Under the pieces are notes generated by a model, which had not been told where the DNA came from, searched no databases, and worked only from the letters and a program-made list of their open reading frames with translations. Position numbers and translations under genes: made by a program. Below are positions 24,201 to 35,714 of a stretch of DNA of 64,000 bases, piece after piece. Each line of letters opens with the position of its first letter. Position 1 is the first letter of the stretch. This DNA is from Stemphylium vesicarium (lineage: Eukaryota; Ascomycota; Dothideomycetes; Pleosporales; Pleosporaceae), in contig QXCR01000016.1 in NCBI GenBank assembly GCA_004380135.1, forward strand, positions 285,461 to 349,460, read 5' to 3'.

Positions 24201-26276
24201 CACGTTCCAGAACATCAACTACACCATTCCATACGAGAAGGGCGAGCGCACATTATTGAAGGATGTGCAGGGCTTTGTTAAACCTGGAAAGCTTACAGCA
24301 CTCATGGGTGCGTCCGGTGCCGGAAAGACGACCTTGTTGAACACCCTGGCCCAGCGCATCAATTTTGGCGTCGTCCGTGGCGATTTTCTTGTCGACGGAA
24401 AGCCGCTACCTGACTCGTTTCAGCGCTCAACTGGTTTTGCGGAGCAGATGGACGTTCATGAGTCAACGGCCACAGTACGAGAAGCACTTCAATTTTCCGC
24501 GCGCTTGAGGCAGCCAAAGGAGGTTCCTATTCAGGAGAAGTACGACTACGTTGAGAAGATTATCGACCTACTCGAGATGCGCGACATTGCTGGAGCGGCT
24601 ATCGGCACGACGGGATCTGGATTGAATCAAGAACAAAGGAAACGCCTTACAATCGGCGTGGAGCTTGCCAGCAAACCTGAACTCCTTATGTTTTTGGATG
24701 AGCCCACGTCTGGCCTCGACTCTGGTGCTGCGTTCAACATTGTTCGGTTCTTGCGCAAGGTAAGTCACTCTCGTGATATGAACACGATTCAAAGACAGTC
24801 ACTAACGTATTGATAGCTTGCGGACGCCGGGCAAGCGATTCTTTGCACGATCCATCAACCTAGCGCCGTTCTCTTCGAGCACTTCGATCAGCTTTTACTG
24901 CTCAAGTCCGGCGGTCGCACGGTCTACTTTGGAGACTTAGGTCACGACTCCCAGAATCTTATCAAGTACCTCCAGAACAACGGTGCAGAGAAGTGTCCAC
25001 CGCACACGAACCCGGCTGAGTACATGCTCGAAGCTATCGGCGCAGGAAACCCCGACTACAACGGCCAAGATTGGGGCGATGTGTGGGAGAAGTCTCAAGA
25101 GAACGAAAACTTGAGCAAGGAGATCCAGAAAATCATTTCCAACAGGCGAGATGCCTCAAAGAACGACGAAGCAAGCGACGACCGAGAATTCGCAATGCCT
25201 TATCCGCAGCAGTGGCTCACGGTTGTCAAGCGAAACTTTGTAGCAATCTGGCGCGATCCACCATATGTGCAGGGCATGGTCATGCTACACATCATCACAG
25301 GACTCTTCAACGGCTTTACCTTTTGGAATCTCGGGCAGAGTCAGATCGACATGCAGTCACGACTGTTTTCTGTTTTCATGACATTGACAATCGCCCCACC
25401 ATTGATCCAGCAACTGCAACCGCGGTTCATCAACATCCGGAGCATCTACAATGCGCGTGAAGGCAGTGCCAAGATCTACTCTTGGACAGCCATGGTTTGG
25501 GGTACGATCCTTAGCGAGCTGCCGTACCGTATCATATCCGGCACCATCTACTGGTGCTGCTGGTACTTCCCTCCCGGGTTTCCGCGCGACACGTACACGG
25601 CAGCCAGCGTCTGGCTCTTCGTTATGCTGTTTGAGGTGTTTTATCTTGGGTTTGGGCAAGCGATTGCTTCATTCTCACCGAATGAGCTACTTGCCTCCCT
25701 TCTCGTACCGCTGTTCTTCACATTCATTGTATCCTTCTGCGGAGTTGTTGTACCATATAACGGGCTGCCTTCGTTCTGGCAGAGCTGGATGTACTGGTTA
25801 ACGCCGTTCAAGTACCTGCTCGAAGGGTTCCTGGCTCTCCTAACGCAGGGACAGGAGATTACGTGCGAGACCAACGAACTAGCCATTTTCCCTCCGCCAC
25901 CTGGCCAAGACTGTCAGACGTACGCCGGCCAGTTCGCGCAGCAAGCGGGTGGCTACATCGAGACCCAGCCGAATGGTAACTGTGGATTCTGTCAGTATGC
26001 AACGGGTGAAGCGTTCGCCGCGTCGTTCAACATCTTCCCGCGGTACATCTGGCGCGACTTTGGTAAGTCTGCCTGCATACTCCTTGTTGCTTCGGCGCTA
26101 ACTATCAATCAGGCATTATGTGGGCGTTCATCTTCTTCAACTTCGCTGTCGTGTTCATATGCACGTGGTTGTATCTCGGCGGCCTGCGCGAGATTAAGTC
26201 TTTCTTCAGCCCATCAGCGCGCAAGCAAAAGAAGGAAACGCAGAAGAAGAAGAAGCAGAGCGGCGACGCAGCATGA
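21263..26276 (+). CDS. full-size PDR-type ABC transporter (ABCG)
   Basis: Four exons, 21263-22173, 22221-24759, 24817-26062 and 26113-26276, give 1,619 residues, a typical size. Order is the reversed (NBD-TMD)x2 of pleiotropic drug resistance transporters. NBD1 has the degenerate Walker A GRPGAGCST (304-312, Cys for Lys, usual in fungal PDR), signature VSGGEKKR (421-428) and WDNSTRGLD. NBD2 has a canonical Walker A GASGAGKTT (from residue 1000), a degenerate signature LNQEQRKRL and Walker B FLDEP (Asp1130). Two blocks of six membrane segments follow the NBDs. The C-terminus is Lys-rich (KQKKETQKKKKQ). The first intron splits the Walker A codon GG/A. Such pumps sit in the plasma membrane and export hydrophobic compounds such as azoles and plant defence metabolites; the substrate here is not known. 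Confidence 0.95.
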
Positions 26277-27851
26277 GGCTAAAGATTTTGGGTGCGTTGT
26301 TTGCAGCGTGGCTCGCGGTGAGCTTAGGGAGGCTCGGGAAAAGTCGTAGCGTGCCCGCGGCCGGAACGCGCAAGGCTGGGTTGGACAGAGGTTTGGAACG
26401 GCCCATCCCAGACGGAAAAACTGGGGCTCATATCCGCGCCGTGCATGTTCCCCGCGAAATGCCTCTTGGGATCTAGAGCATGTGCTAGCACTGAGGAGTT
26501 CTAGGCGACAGTGCCGCGACCTTGTAGCTGGGCTGCGAGTTTCTGCTGTTTACTGTAGCATGCAGCGACTTATCAGCGCTGTTTAAATTAATGGTAATTT
26601 TGCAACAATCATGTCTCTTCTAGGGATGTCAGGATGGATCTGGCTGCCTCTCACAGTTTGATTTTTGCGATGCTTACCGAGGCGCTGTGCGGTGGATGCG
26701 CGATTAACAGCGGAGAGACTCGCACAACGTAACTACTCGGCACTTGACACATGCAAACTCAGGCTCGGACGGCTAGCAGCGCATCATGGAGAGAAAGACA
26801 TTTGGCGAACATGGAAATGCCTCAGCTTTTCCGGGTGCGCCAGCCCCCATCTGTCCGAGGGCGGTGATTTGTGCATCGTGAAATCGAGGGGACTAGGGCC
26901 AAAACAGCCTTCCATCATCGTGCAGGGATGCGTGTGGAGCGCAAACTGCACACGAGCTGGAATCGGAACTGGCAGCGCTTTGCACCGCCTCCTGTGGCCG
27001 CCACTATCTTTTGGCTATCTATCCGTTGACGATTGTCGCTCTTGCTGGTGTTGATGTGCGCCCACTACCATGCCGCGGCAAGTTACGTTGGTGTACCTGT
27101 CGGTGATGAGCACGTCAGGAGACACTGAACATGACGAAATACTCCAATTCAATAGCACATCAGACGGGCCCGGCAAAAAACAGGCCAAGAAAACTCCACA
27201 GAGCCGAAATGGTGGTAATGGAGACCAATGAGAAAGAATGACGACAGGCGATTACGCCTAACCGCATCGGGCCAGCGTGAATGTGGGGTAAGTGCCATCA
27301 GCCGCTTCAGCCAATGCGCGCCCTCTCATTGCACTTTGCGCTGCCTTGCGCCCGTGACGAGTGTGACGAAACGACAGAGGTCGTCTGCTGCAATGACACA
27401 ACCGTGACTGCAAACATATCCTTAGTTCCCCATTAGACAGAAGAATAGAATTTCCATGCGCACGCGTCTAAGCAGCCTCAGCCATAAAGCTGGAGCTTGT
27501 AACACTTGCCGGGCGCTCCTTCCGAAGACACCCAGCCCTCGTCGACCCCAGCTCCGCGTTATTTTCGTCGCTCGTGAGCCGACGGGCACTCCCAGCACCC
27601 AAACACGCACCCTTACCCAATCACATGTCCGTGCGCTAGTAGCTTGTCCCCGGCCCAGCATTGCCAGACTGAGCACGAACAGCGTCGTCAGAATGGATTG
27701 TCGTGGTATTAAAGGCCGCCAGAACCCCGTCCCTGAGCAGACTGCAACCACAGCTCCTCCTTTGGCCCAAGACTTTGTCCGTCAGCAGGTGTCCAAACAA
27801 CAGCGTTCCAATTTTCACTCGACCTCTATTACGCCCATACTACAACACACG
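26277..27851. other. intergenic and probable PEPCK promoter/leader
   Basis: No separate gene is supported over about 1.6 kb. A plus-strand frame from 27456 runs in phase into the PEPCK start but is Arg/Ser/Pro-rich and unlike any PEPCK N-terminus, so I treat it as 5' leader. Specific gluconeogenic factor sites are not claimed. Confidence 0.45.
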
Positions 27852-29986
27852 ATGGTTTCTCAATCAGTAAACAAGACCAACCTCCATCCTTCCGGCGTTG
27901 CGTGAGTGACTTCCTTCCTTCCGCCTTGCACCCAGGCAATTGGCTTGGGTTTGCGAACACCAGTACTGACCATTGTCTTTTTTTTTGCAGGCCGAACAAG
28001 GAACACACAGAGATTGAAGAGGCTCTTCACGACAAGGCACACATCGACTATGACCGTGTAGCCATTGTAAGCTACTCTCTTGCATGTCCAAACTTGAACT
28101 CCATACTAACCACGACCCCTAGATTGCCAACCCTTCAGTCGCCGCTCTCTACGAAGATGCTCTCGTATACGAGACTGGCTCAGCCATCACAGCATCTGGC
28201 GCGCTCTCAGCATACTCAGGAGCTAAGACCGGCCGCTCACCCTCGGACAAGCGCATCGTCGAGGAAGACTCGTCAAAAAACGATGTCTGGTGGGGCCCTG
28301 TCAACAAGCCGATGAAGTCCGACGTAAGTCTCTTTTTTCTCCGCATATATCCCTTGATCCCGAAACCCATACGCCAAATCGCGCCGGCGTTATTGGCCTG
28401 TAGAAACCAATGGCAGACGTCATGTTCGCACGCTAGACCCATACCCGAGGGAGTTCGCATCCTTGCACGTGGCGCGCCTTCTGGGGCTCGGCTGCCCCGC
28501 ATTTGCACCTCGCTCTTCATCGGGAAATCCATCACGTGCTATGACGATCATCATGCTAACGCTTCTCGTTTAGGTCTGGCGCATCAACCGTGAGCGTGCC
28601 ATTGACTACCTGAACACCAGGAACCGCATCTACGTCGTTGACGGATTTGCTGGCTGGGATCAGCGCTACCGGATACGCGTACGAGTTGTCTGCGCTCGTG
28701 CTTACCATGCTCTCTTCATGCGCAACATGTTGATTCGCCCTTCAAGGGAAGAGCTTGAGCACTTTGAGCCTGATTACACCATCTACAATGCAGGTGCTTT
28801 CCCCGCCAACAGGTACACCAGCGGAATGACTTCGTCGACATCGGTTGCTCTTAACTTTGCCGACAAGGAGATGGTCATCCTCGGTACCGAGTACGCTGGA
28901 GAGATGAAGAAGGGGATCTTCACCGTTCTCTACTACGAGATGCCCGTCAAGCACAATGTCCTCACTCTGCATTCTTCCGCAAACGAGGGCCAGTCTGGCG
29001 ATGTCACCGTCTTCTTCGGTCTTTCCGGAACTGGCAAGACCACTCTATCTGCCGACCCCAAGCGTGCCCTGATTGGCGACGACGAGCACTGCTGGAGCGA
29101 CACTGGTATCTTCAACATCGAGGGTGGCTGCTACGCCAAGTGCATTGGTCTTTCTGCCGAGAAGGAGCCCGATATCTACGGCGCCATCCGCTTTGGCTCC
29201 ATCCTCGAGAACGTCGTTTTCGACCCCATCACCCGTGTTGTAGATTACGACGACGACACCCTCACCGAGAACACCCGTTGCGCCTACCCCATCGAGTACA
29301 TTGAGAACACCAAGATTCCCTGCATTTCGGATCACCACCCCAAGAACATTGTCCTGCTCACATGCGACGCACGTGGTGTCTTGCCCCCAATTTCCAAGCT
29401 CAACCCCGAGCAGACCATGTACCATTTCATCTCCGGATACACTTCCAAGATGGCTGGTACCGAGCAGGGTGTTACCGAGCCCCAGGCTACCTTCTCCTCC
29501 TGCTTCGCGCAGCCCTTCCTGGCCCTCCACCCCATGCGCTACGCCAAGATGCTCGCCGAGAAGATCCAAACTCACAACGCCAACGCCTGGCTCCTCAACA
29601 CTGGTTGGGTCGGCGCTGGAGCTACCACTGGTGGTAAGTTATCTAATTCTCCAATTGACCAAGAACCAAGCACTAACTCTCATCCAGGTAAGCGCTGCCC
29701 ATTGAAGTACACCCGCGCCATCCTCGACGCCATCCACTCCGGCGAGCTCGCAAACGTTGAATACGAAACCTACGACACTTTCGGTCTCTCCGTCCCCAAG
29801 ACATGCCCCAACGTCCCCGACGAACTCCTCAACCCCGCCAAGTCATGGAACGGCACCGCCGACTTCAAGGGCGAGGTCGAGAAGCTCGGCAAGCTCTTCA
29901 TGGAGAACTTTAAGAAGTACGAAGACGAGGCTACCAAGGAGGTTATTGAGAGTGGTCCACACGTATGCTGCTGCCCCAAGCATTAA
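27852..29986 (+). CDS. phosphoenolpyruvate carboxykinase (ATP)
   Basis: Five exons, 27852-27901, 27991-28066, 28123-28323, 28574-29633 and 29688-29986, give 561 residues; all junctions are GT-AG and in phase. The protein has the ATP-type PEPCK signature: SGAKTGRSPSDKR near the N-terminus, the P-loop GLSGTGKTTLSAD from residue 258, the metal-binding IGDDEHCWSD, and NTGWVGAGATTGGKRCPLKY spanning the last intron. Length fits fungal enzymes. It converts oxaloacetate to phosphoenolpyruvate, the first committed step of gluconeogenesis, in the cytosol. Expression in ascomycetes is normally induced on acetate or ethanol and repressed by glucose, but I see no clear site to prove that here. Intron 3 (250 nt) is unusually long for this window. 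The fungal name would be acuF or pck1; I leave the symbol open. Confidence 0.97.
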
Positions 29987-31452
29987 GCTACACCGCAAAC
30001 GTATTGGATCTATCTTTTCTTACACTTCTTTTACAGACTGGTTAGCGGGGATCGTGTTCCTTTGTCTCTGTCTTATCCTCCGGTTTCCTTGCGCGGTCGG
30101 TTCGAAACTCGGTTTTCGATGGACGTCAGCGATGTTTGTTGCCTTTTTTTGGATTCTCGACTTGAAGCGAATTTTCTTTTCCTAGCTCTTTTTAGCAGTA
30201 TACACACATTGTTGGCGTTTTGGGTCTCATACTAGTAGTATCAGTTGGGGATTACGCAAGTGGGACTTCGTACGAAGGAAGTCGAGAGAGGAGACGGCTT
30301 GCTTTGATGGAAGTGGGGTAGATAGGTAGACGAAAAATATTTCCTTTGCTTGTTCACATGCTTGCCTATTTGGACCAAGCCCTAAACAAGAGTCATCTTT
30401 TGACAAATGATACTACTTGCCGTCCCGCTCGCTCAGTGTCTAACTAATACATCAGCGATATTGCGACCTAGATAGCGTTAAGATACAGTTTTCCGAAGTG
30501 GTAATCTCAAAGCTACAGAATGAAGCGGTGCGGTAGGCCGATGAATGTTGCCGGAAGACAAATTTGAGAGGAGGGACATGGGACTGAAGACGGCTCAATC
30601 AATGTAGTACCTGCAACATTGACCTCTTAAACTACTGATCGCGATGGTGACGACAATCTTTATGCTTTGACTTTTGATTTTTGGAAGGTCGAGAGGCGGC
30701 ATGCCGTGAGATGGACGATGTACCCTATGAGAAAACTGGTGATAGGCACTCTCCCGGAAACCAGTGATTATGTCTCAATTTCCATCTACGATAGACACCT
30801 AATGTAATATATTAAGATGGGTTTCAAAGTCTTTACGTGAGCCTTAGCCGATCTGGGCTACCTAGATACTCGCGATGCTATTCTCAACTAGTAGGGTAAC
30901 CTCGGGGAGTTGTCTAGCCTGCGGCTCGGAGAACACAACTCGCTCTAGTATCTTGCTGTATGCTTTCTAGAGGTAGGTGAGAGATATTGTCTCGTTTTCA
31001 GGTTAAGAGCTAGTATCTAGACTATGAGATACATTGGGTCGTTGTTTGAAGATGCTTTCGAGAGGCTCGCGCTGTGCAGAACTAGGAAGATGAAGGACGC
31101 ATGTGTTTATTATCTACACTGTGAAATGAAGCATTGCCTGAGTCTCAAACAGATGAAAGAGCATTGTGGGGGTAATAATTCATGTCGCTTCTTTATCTCT
31201 ACAGAAGGTGGACAACACATTGTACGCTCCCCAACATGCAAATGAATGACCAAAGCAACCCGCGAGAAAGCCCCAGCATTCCGTCGCCCAGGCGGAGGTG
31301 ACAGCATCCAAACATCCCAGGGCTCCTATTAATTCAGTGCATCGAAAGCAATCAGCCCTCCATGCACCCCTCACATAATATATCGAGGTTTCATCCTATC
31401 TAAACCCCCAGCCAACACAACAGCAGCACAGCAGCAGCACAACCACCCAGCC
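29987..31452. other. intergenic, about 1.47 kb
   Basis: This is the region downstream of PEPCK. A T-rich 3' end is seen just after the stop. A 73-codon frame at 31024-31245 is not convincing. The last 60 bases, with repeated CAGCACAGCAGCAGCA, form the leader of the metallopeptidase-like gene. Confidence 0.4.
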
Positions 31453-32067
31453 ATGCACCACGCACTCTCCGCCCTCCCCCAAACCCCCGGTCTCGACGGC
31501 CGCATCTCCGCCTACACAACCCTAGACCACTACCCCAACGCCAGCTACGCTCTGCACCGCCTCCGAGAAGTTGCCTTCATCATCGCACCCATAATGGCGC
31601 GGCACACCTGGCACATCCCTGTCCTCCGCGAACTCTCTCCCTACTCCTCAAGACTCGGAATCAATCAGCTAACACGGCTTCGCACAACGAACCGCTTCGG
31701 CGTCACAACCAGCGAGGTAATCCCAGTACATATCGAACTGCGGCTGCGCGACCCCCGCGATCCCACTGCGTTTATTCCGATGCGCAGTTTGCTGCGGACA
31801 ATGCTACATGAGCTAGCGCATTTCGAGTTTGGACGCCATTTCTCGGGGTTTTATCGGTTTAACAAGGTTTTGTTGGAGGAGCTGGTGAGAGATATGGAGA
31901 GGGGGGTGTTGAGGGGGTGGATGACGAGGGAGAGGGTTCCGGTGGAGATTGCGGGGTTGGATGAGATTGTGGATACCATGATGGGGGATGTTAAGAAGTG
32001 TTGGCGAGAGGCGGTGGGAAAGGGGGGAAGGGGCGGTGGGAATTTTGTGAAGATCGGCGGGTTGTGA
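31453..32067 (+). CDS. small WLM-like zinc metallopeptidase
   Basis: Single exon, 204 residues from an ATG with a CAGCC context. The key segment is LLRTMLHELAHFEFGRH (residues 113-129): HELAH at 119-123 is the gluzincin/zincin HExxH helix, and the following Gly127 and His129 fit the WLM (Wss1-like) pattern HExxHxxxGxH, giving a third zinc ligand. A conserved N-terminal block (LPQTPGLDG, then APIMARHTWHIPVLREL) is shared with the next gene. The C-terminus is Gly-rich. Wss1/SPRTN-like WLM proteases act on DNA-protein crosslinks, but this protein lacks visible SUMO- or Cdc48-binding tails, so that role is not implied. It converges on its paralogue, whose stop lies about 400 bp away. Confidence 0.75.
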   Translation: MHHALSALPQTPGLDGRISAYTTLDHYPNASYALHRLREVAFIIAPIMARHTWHIPVLRELSPYSSRLGINQLTRLRTTNRFGVTTSEVIPVHIELRLRDPRDPTAFIPMRSLLRTMLHELAHFEFGRHFSGFYRFNKVLLEELVRDMERGVLRGWMTRERVPVEIAGLDEIVDTMMGDVKKCWREAVGKGGRGGGNFVKIGGL

Positions 32068-32473
32068 TTCAGGTGGGGGGAGTTGAGATGAGTGAAGGGA
32101 GAAAAGCTCGGAGAGCATTCGACAAGTAGTGGGTTGAGATGCGAGATAGTGTTGTTCTTTATTCTTTTGTGGATGCGAGCGCGCGCTTGTAGCTGTGCTG
32201 CTACCGCCGGCAATCCTTTTTGTATGTGTTCGAAGGAGATTCGTTGGAGTAAGCGTCTTGGCGGTCTGGACAAGACTCCTGAGGGGGTTCCCAGATCCTG
32301 GTGAACAGCCTTGTAGACTGAATGCCTAATCGAGCTTCCAATCTAGTTTGTGTGGAGCCCATACCCTATTTTGGGATATATTTCATATCACCACGCTAGC
32401 CGTGTCTCACGATTCGGCAGCTGACTTCTTTTTGTTGATTGTGAAGAACTCCAGCCCCGCCATCTTTACTGTG

Positions 32474-32917
32474 TTAAAGCGACGCCTTTGTCTGTAATTG
32501 TTGGTACTCTCGCCTTAGCCCCCAGTGCAGAATGTGAAGGCTTGGTCCATGATGATAATATCGGAGATGCCCGAGCTCATGTACCATGACAGCCATGATG
32601 CGCTCTGGATACAGGAAACTCTTGTTGTCTTCTGATCGGAGCGCGACTTGGATTTTGAATGATTTGTAATCAGTGTAAGATGTCAATCCTGCTGCCGTAT
32701 AACCCTCTCGGTTCGAGTAATTGTTGATTGGTTGTAGTTCGCCAAGTGTAAAGCACCTCCATCCGTGGCGACGCATGAGCGGCTGAACGAGGTGAGAACA
32801 TCTGCGCAGAAGAGCAAGAGCGCTTTGTTCTTCTTCTAGCCCGTCGAGAGTTTCGTCTGTATGAAATTCTCCGTCGTATCCAGGTGCTTGTGGCAGTTCG
32901 TAAAATTCGTGAAACAT
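32474..32917 (-). CDS. small WLM-like zinc metallopeptidase, paralogue
   Basis: Single exon, 147 residues from the ATG at 32917. It aligns by eye with the upstream gene: ELPQAPGYDG versus ALPQTPGLDG, and VQPLMRRHGWRCFTLGELQP versus IAPIMARHTWHIPVLREL. The active-site helix is VMVHELGHLRYYHHG, with HELGH at 113-117 and extra histidines at 122-123 followed by Gly124. It is about 55 residues shorter, lacking the Gly-rich C-terminus. The pair is convergent, suggesting an old inverted duplication. No signal peptide. Proteolytic activity is inferred only from the motif. Confidence 0.7.
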   Translation of the reverse strand: MFHEFYELPQAPGYDGEFHTDETLDGLEEEQSALALLRRCSHLVQPLMRRHGWRCFTLGELQPINNYSNREGYTAAGLTSYTDYKSFKIQVALRSEDNKSFLYPERIMAVMVHELGHLRYYHHGPSLHILHWGLRREYQQLQTKASL

Positions 32918-33258
32918 GCTGGATCGGCTTTTTTGGCGGTTGTATCATGCAGTATGGTTCTATAGAGGTGATGAGGAGTGAGAAAGAGAGGCAAGAAAGC
33001 TGCTCTCTTATTCTCCTGTACGGGCCTTCGATAGTGTGCGAGCTTTTAATGCGGCCCTTACCCTGGTCCGACAATGGAATGTATCAATAATGATTTTCAA
33101 TTCGGCGGGGACTGCGATTTTTCTCAATTGGAAATTGTAGCTTTTCATACAAATGAAGTTGGTGATGCAACCCCAACGAGTCGCTCGCTTCATATCGCTC
33201 AGCCTCACAGTGCATCTATCATTCTGCCATTCATCGAGGCGGTTTCCCCAAACGATAG
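32918..33258. other. intergenic
   Basis: No gene is supported. This stretch presumably includes the promoter of the minus-strand metallopeptidase gene. Confidence 0.4.
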
Positions 33259-34077
33259 AAGCAATTTCGTACAAACATCCTGTGCTGGGAGATATCCGTC
33301 TTTTGCTTTCTCGAATCCAGCCGGTTCTGTTCTCAAGCTCAAGCTTCTATCCTCGTCGAAAGAACGTGCTGGCAGTCCCTCGCCCCCTTTCTCGAACGGC
33401 GAATCGCCCGACTCCTCTCGCTCTCCACTTGGTCGCCCAAGTTTCAAGATCCAACTGGAGATGCCAAGGACTACGCCGTAGACGCAGACTTCCAAGCTGA
33501 GTCGGTGTTCACCCATATCGTTCCTGGACGATTCGAATCACTTCCAGACGGCAGTGTACGCGATCAAAAGTCCAAGCTGGTGGTCAAGCTACTCGATAAG
33601 AGTGGCAAGAAGTGAATCTTCGCCAACCCCCCGCCGCGCGGCTGGAACTTCCAAGAAGCCATCACGGCGCTGAACAAGCGCACCGTTCAGCAGATCCGGC
33701 ACAACACCAATGTGAGGTTCCGTGAAGTGGTCCAAATCTATGTGGAAGAGAAGCGACGGTGGATCTTAGCCAACCTCAGCGCTGGCAAGCCCACAAAGGG
33801 GTGGAAGAGGTTCGTGGCGCAGTTCAACGAGGCCTTCGAAGGAAAGACCCTCGTGGGTACCGCCGGTATTCGGCCCTATAGAAGTCACTCCAGTCTCACT
33901 AAGGAGGTGGAGAGGTTAGGTGGAGAGGTTTGGCGCTGGCTTCTATGCAAAGGGCTTGGTTCCGGTGCCGGCAAAGCAGAGAGGGAAGAAGGGGTGATGA
34001 GGGGCGGTGCGGGCTTGGTCAGAGCCCTTGGAGGGGTGGGCGATGGACGCTTGTCAGTCCAACTAGCATCGTGCTAA
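33259..34077 (+). pseudogene. broken unknown gene with one in-frame TGA
   Basis: A plus-strand frame is open from 33259, reads LERRIARLLSLSTWSPKFQD and FTHIVPGRFESLPDGSVRD, meets TGA at 33613-33615 and then continues in the same frame for another 460 bases: IFANPPPRGWNFQEAITALN, GWKRFVAQFNEAFEGKTL, RPYRSHSSLTKEVERLGGE. The two halves read as one protein, and the stop sits where an Arg codon (CGA) would fit (GKK-x-IFANPP). The last 40 codons lose the conserved look. No ATG start is clear. The C-terminal block, with spaced Trp residues and FN..F.GK, recalls SANT/Myb-like repeats; this is inference only. Confidence 0.55.
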
Positions 34078-34781
34078 ATAGTACCAGACTGGGGTTGTTG
34101 TGATGGGCTTCAAAAATGCAGAACAGCTCGCTATCCTTCTGTCATATACATCTGATAACTCTGCTAATGCAAAAGGTGCTGTTACAGATCCACGACGAAG
34201 ACTACCATTATAACAGCAAAGCATTGCTCAGAGGCTTTCAGCGAAGTTCACAGTGAGATTGAAAGCAACGACTGTATTTTCTATTGGAGATGATCTTCGT
34301 GATTCATGTACATGCTGATCATGTTCTATGTATATTACTATCACGTAGGGTGAACCTCAGCTTTATGGGGAAGTAATTACAGCGATTGCAAATTACCTAC
34401 GGAAAAACAAGTGTGTATTTAGTGAAATTAGTACGTGAACGATACGCTAATTTAGGAGGGCAAAAGAGACATGAAGAACCAGGAAACCCTCAAGTGCTCA
34501 ATGCTCAGAGCAGACGAAGGAATTCGTTCGGGGCAGCCAGCTCCATTCGCTGCACTGTGCTCCGCGTCAGGCAGCCTACTCACGAACAAAATTGAGCACA
34601 CGCAGTCGTGTTGGGAGTTGGGGGGTCTATGTCTACGACATAGGCCTGGAGCATCGCCGTCGACTCAGCATATGGCTCAATACAGAGTCGTTGCATAAGA
34701 TTGGCAAGATCGACGACGCCAATCTGGCTAGTTGGTGGAGGCAGTTCAAATGTAGTTGCCAAATTGAAGGCTCGAAGACAC
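34078..34781. other. intergenic
   Basis: Only short frames occur on both strands; nothing recognised. Confidence 0.35.
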
Positions 34782-35285
34782 TTAAAGCTCCCGCGCTTGG
34801 TCACGCTCCTCAATTGCGCGCCTCTGTTCCTCGGCCTTTTTCTGTTCCTGTTCATTCTTCGACTTTTGGAAGTTTGCTTGGGCCTCATCCAGGTTTCTGT
34901 AAATGTAATCTACGACCATGCACCGCGCGACAAAACAGACACCGCCAGTCATTAGCTCGAACCGTTGCTGTGTGTATTCCTGGAACTGCTTAACAGGAAG
35001 ATTGGCGTAGTTGGCTCCGTCTAGGACTGAAGACAAGTTTGGCTCATCGGCTTCGTACATCTCGCAGAGAGCTTCGTGCCACATGTGGACGTGACGGTGC
35101 GCCCGCAAAAAGAAGATTAGGTTCGCTCTCGCGATGTGAGTAGAGTCGGACTTGCAGATGGTGTGCGAGGTGAAGGTCAGGTAGTAGAACCATTCCGTTG
35201 CGGAGGTGTAGGAGCGGATCGTGGAAAATATTGTGGGAATGGTATCCGAACTGGGGCGCAGAGTCGACGGTAGTGAGGACTTCAT
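34782..35285 (-). CDS. hypothetical protein, 167 aa
   Basis: Single frame from an ATG at 35285. The N-terminal two thirds contain SATEWFYYLTFTSHTICKSD and HMWHEALCEMYEADEPN; the C-terminus is a strongly charged helix (NFQKSKNEQEQKKAEEQRRA) likely to form a coiled coil. No signal peptide or known domain. It looks coding because residue composition is even, but it stands among decayed genes and could be a remnant of a longer one. Confidence 0.5.
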   Translation of the reverse strand: MKSSLPSTLRPSSDTIPTIFSTIRSYTSATEWFYYLTFTSHTICKSDSTHIARANLIFFLRAHRHVHMWHEALCEMYEADEPNLSSVLDGANYANLPVKQFQEYTQQRFELMTGGVCFVARCMVVDYIYRNLDEAQANFQKSKNEQEQKKAEEQRRAIEERDQAREL

Positions 35286-35714
35286 TTTCTGAGATGCTAG
35301 TGATGTGACACTAGATGGTCTCGAAAGATTGCGAGCCGGATGGACTATTGTAGATGATTGCGGGGAAATTGGTGAGCTTTCGGATTCGTGCTTATAGCTT
35401 ATCGGATTGACGCTGTAAAAGCTCAGCCAGAAAGATATGTCAACGAACAGTTATTCTCCGGAACCATTGTTCGAAAACAGCCAGTCAAGATCTCGCTCGT
35501 ATCGAACAAGCTCACCCAAAAAGAGTATCCCCCTTCAAAATCTGAACGCTATTGGGACTGGACGTTTTGCTTGGAAGAATATCTAGGCGTATATCGTGAT
35601 ATACTGAGTCATCATTTGCTTGGTCCACGTATCGGGGCTTGTTATGACAAAAGTTGGCGTTGCCTAGAGGGGGCCGTGTATTCACTTGAGTGAAAGGCGC
35701 TTACTGTGACACTA

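Noticed and set aside
27456..27851. In-frame upstream extension of PEPCK
   Set aside because: The residues are Arg/Ser/Pro-rich and unlike PEPCK N-termini; MVSQSVNKTNLHPSG at 27852 is the natural start.
29045..29575. 176-codon frame opposite PEPCK
   Set aside because: Gly/Val/Leu-rich antisense shadow of a GC3-biased gene.
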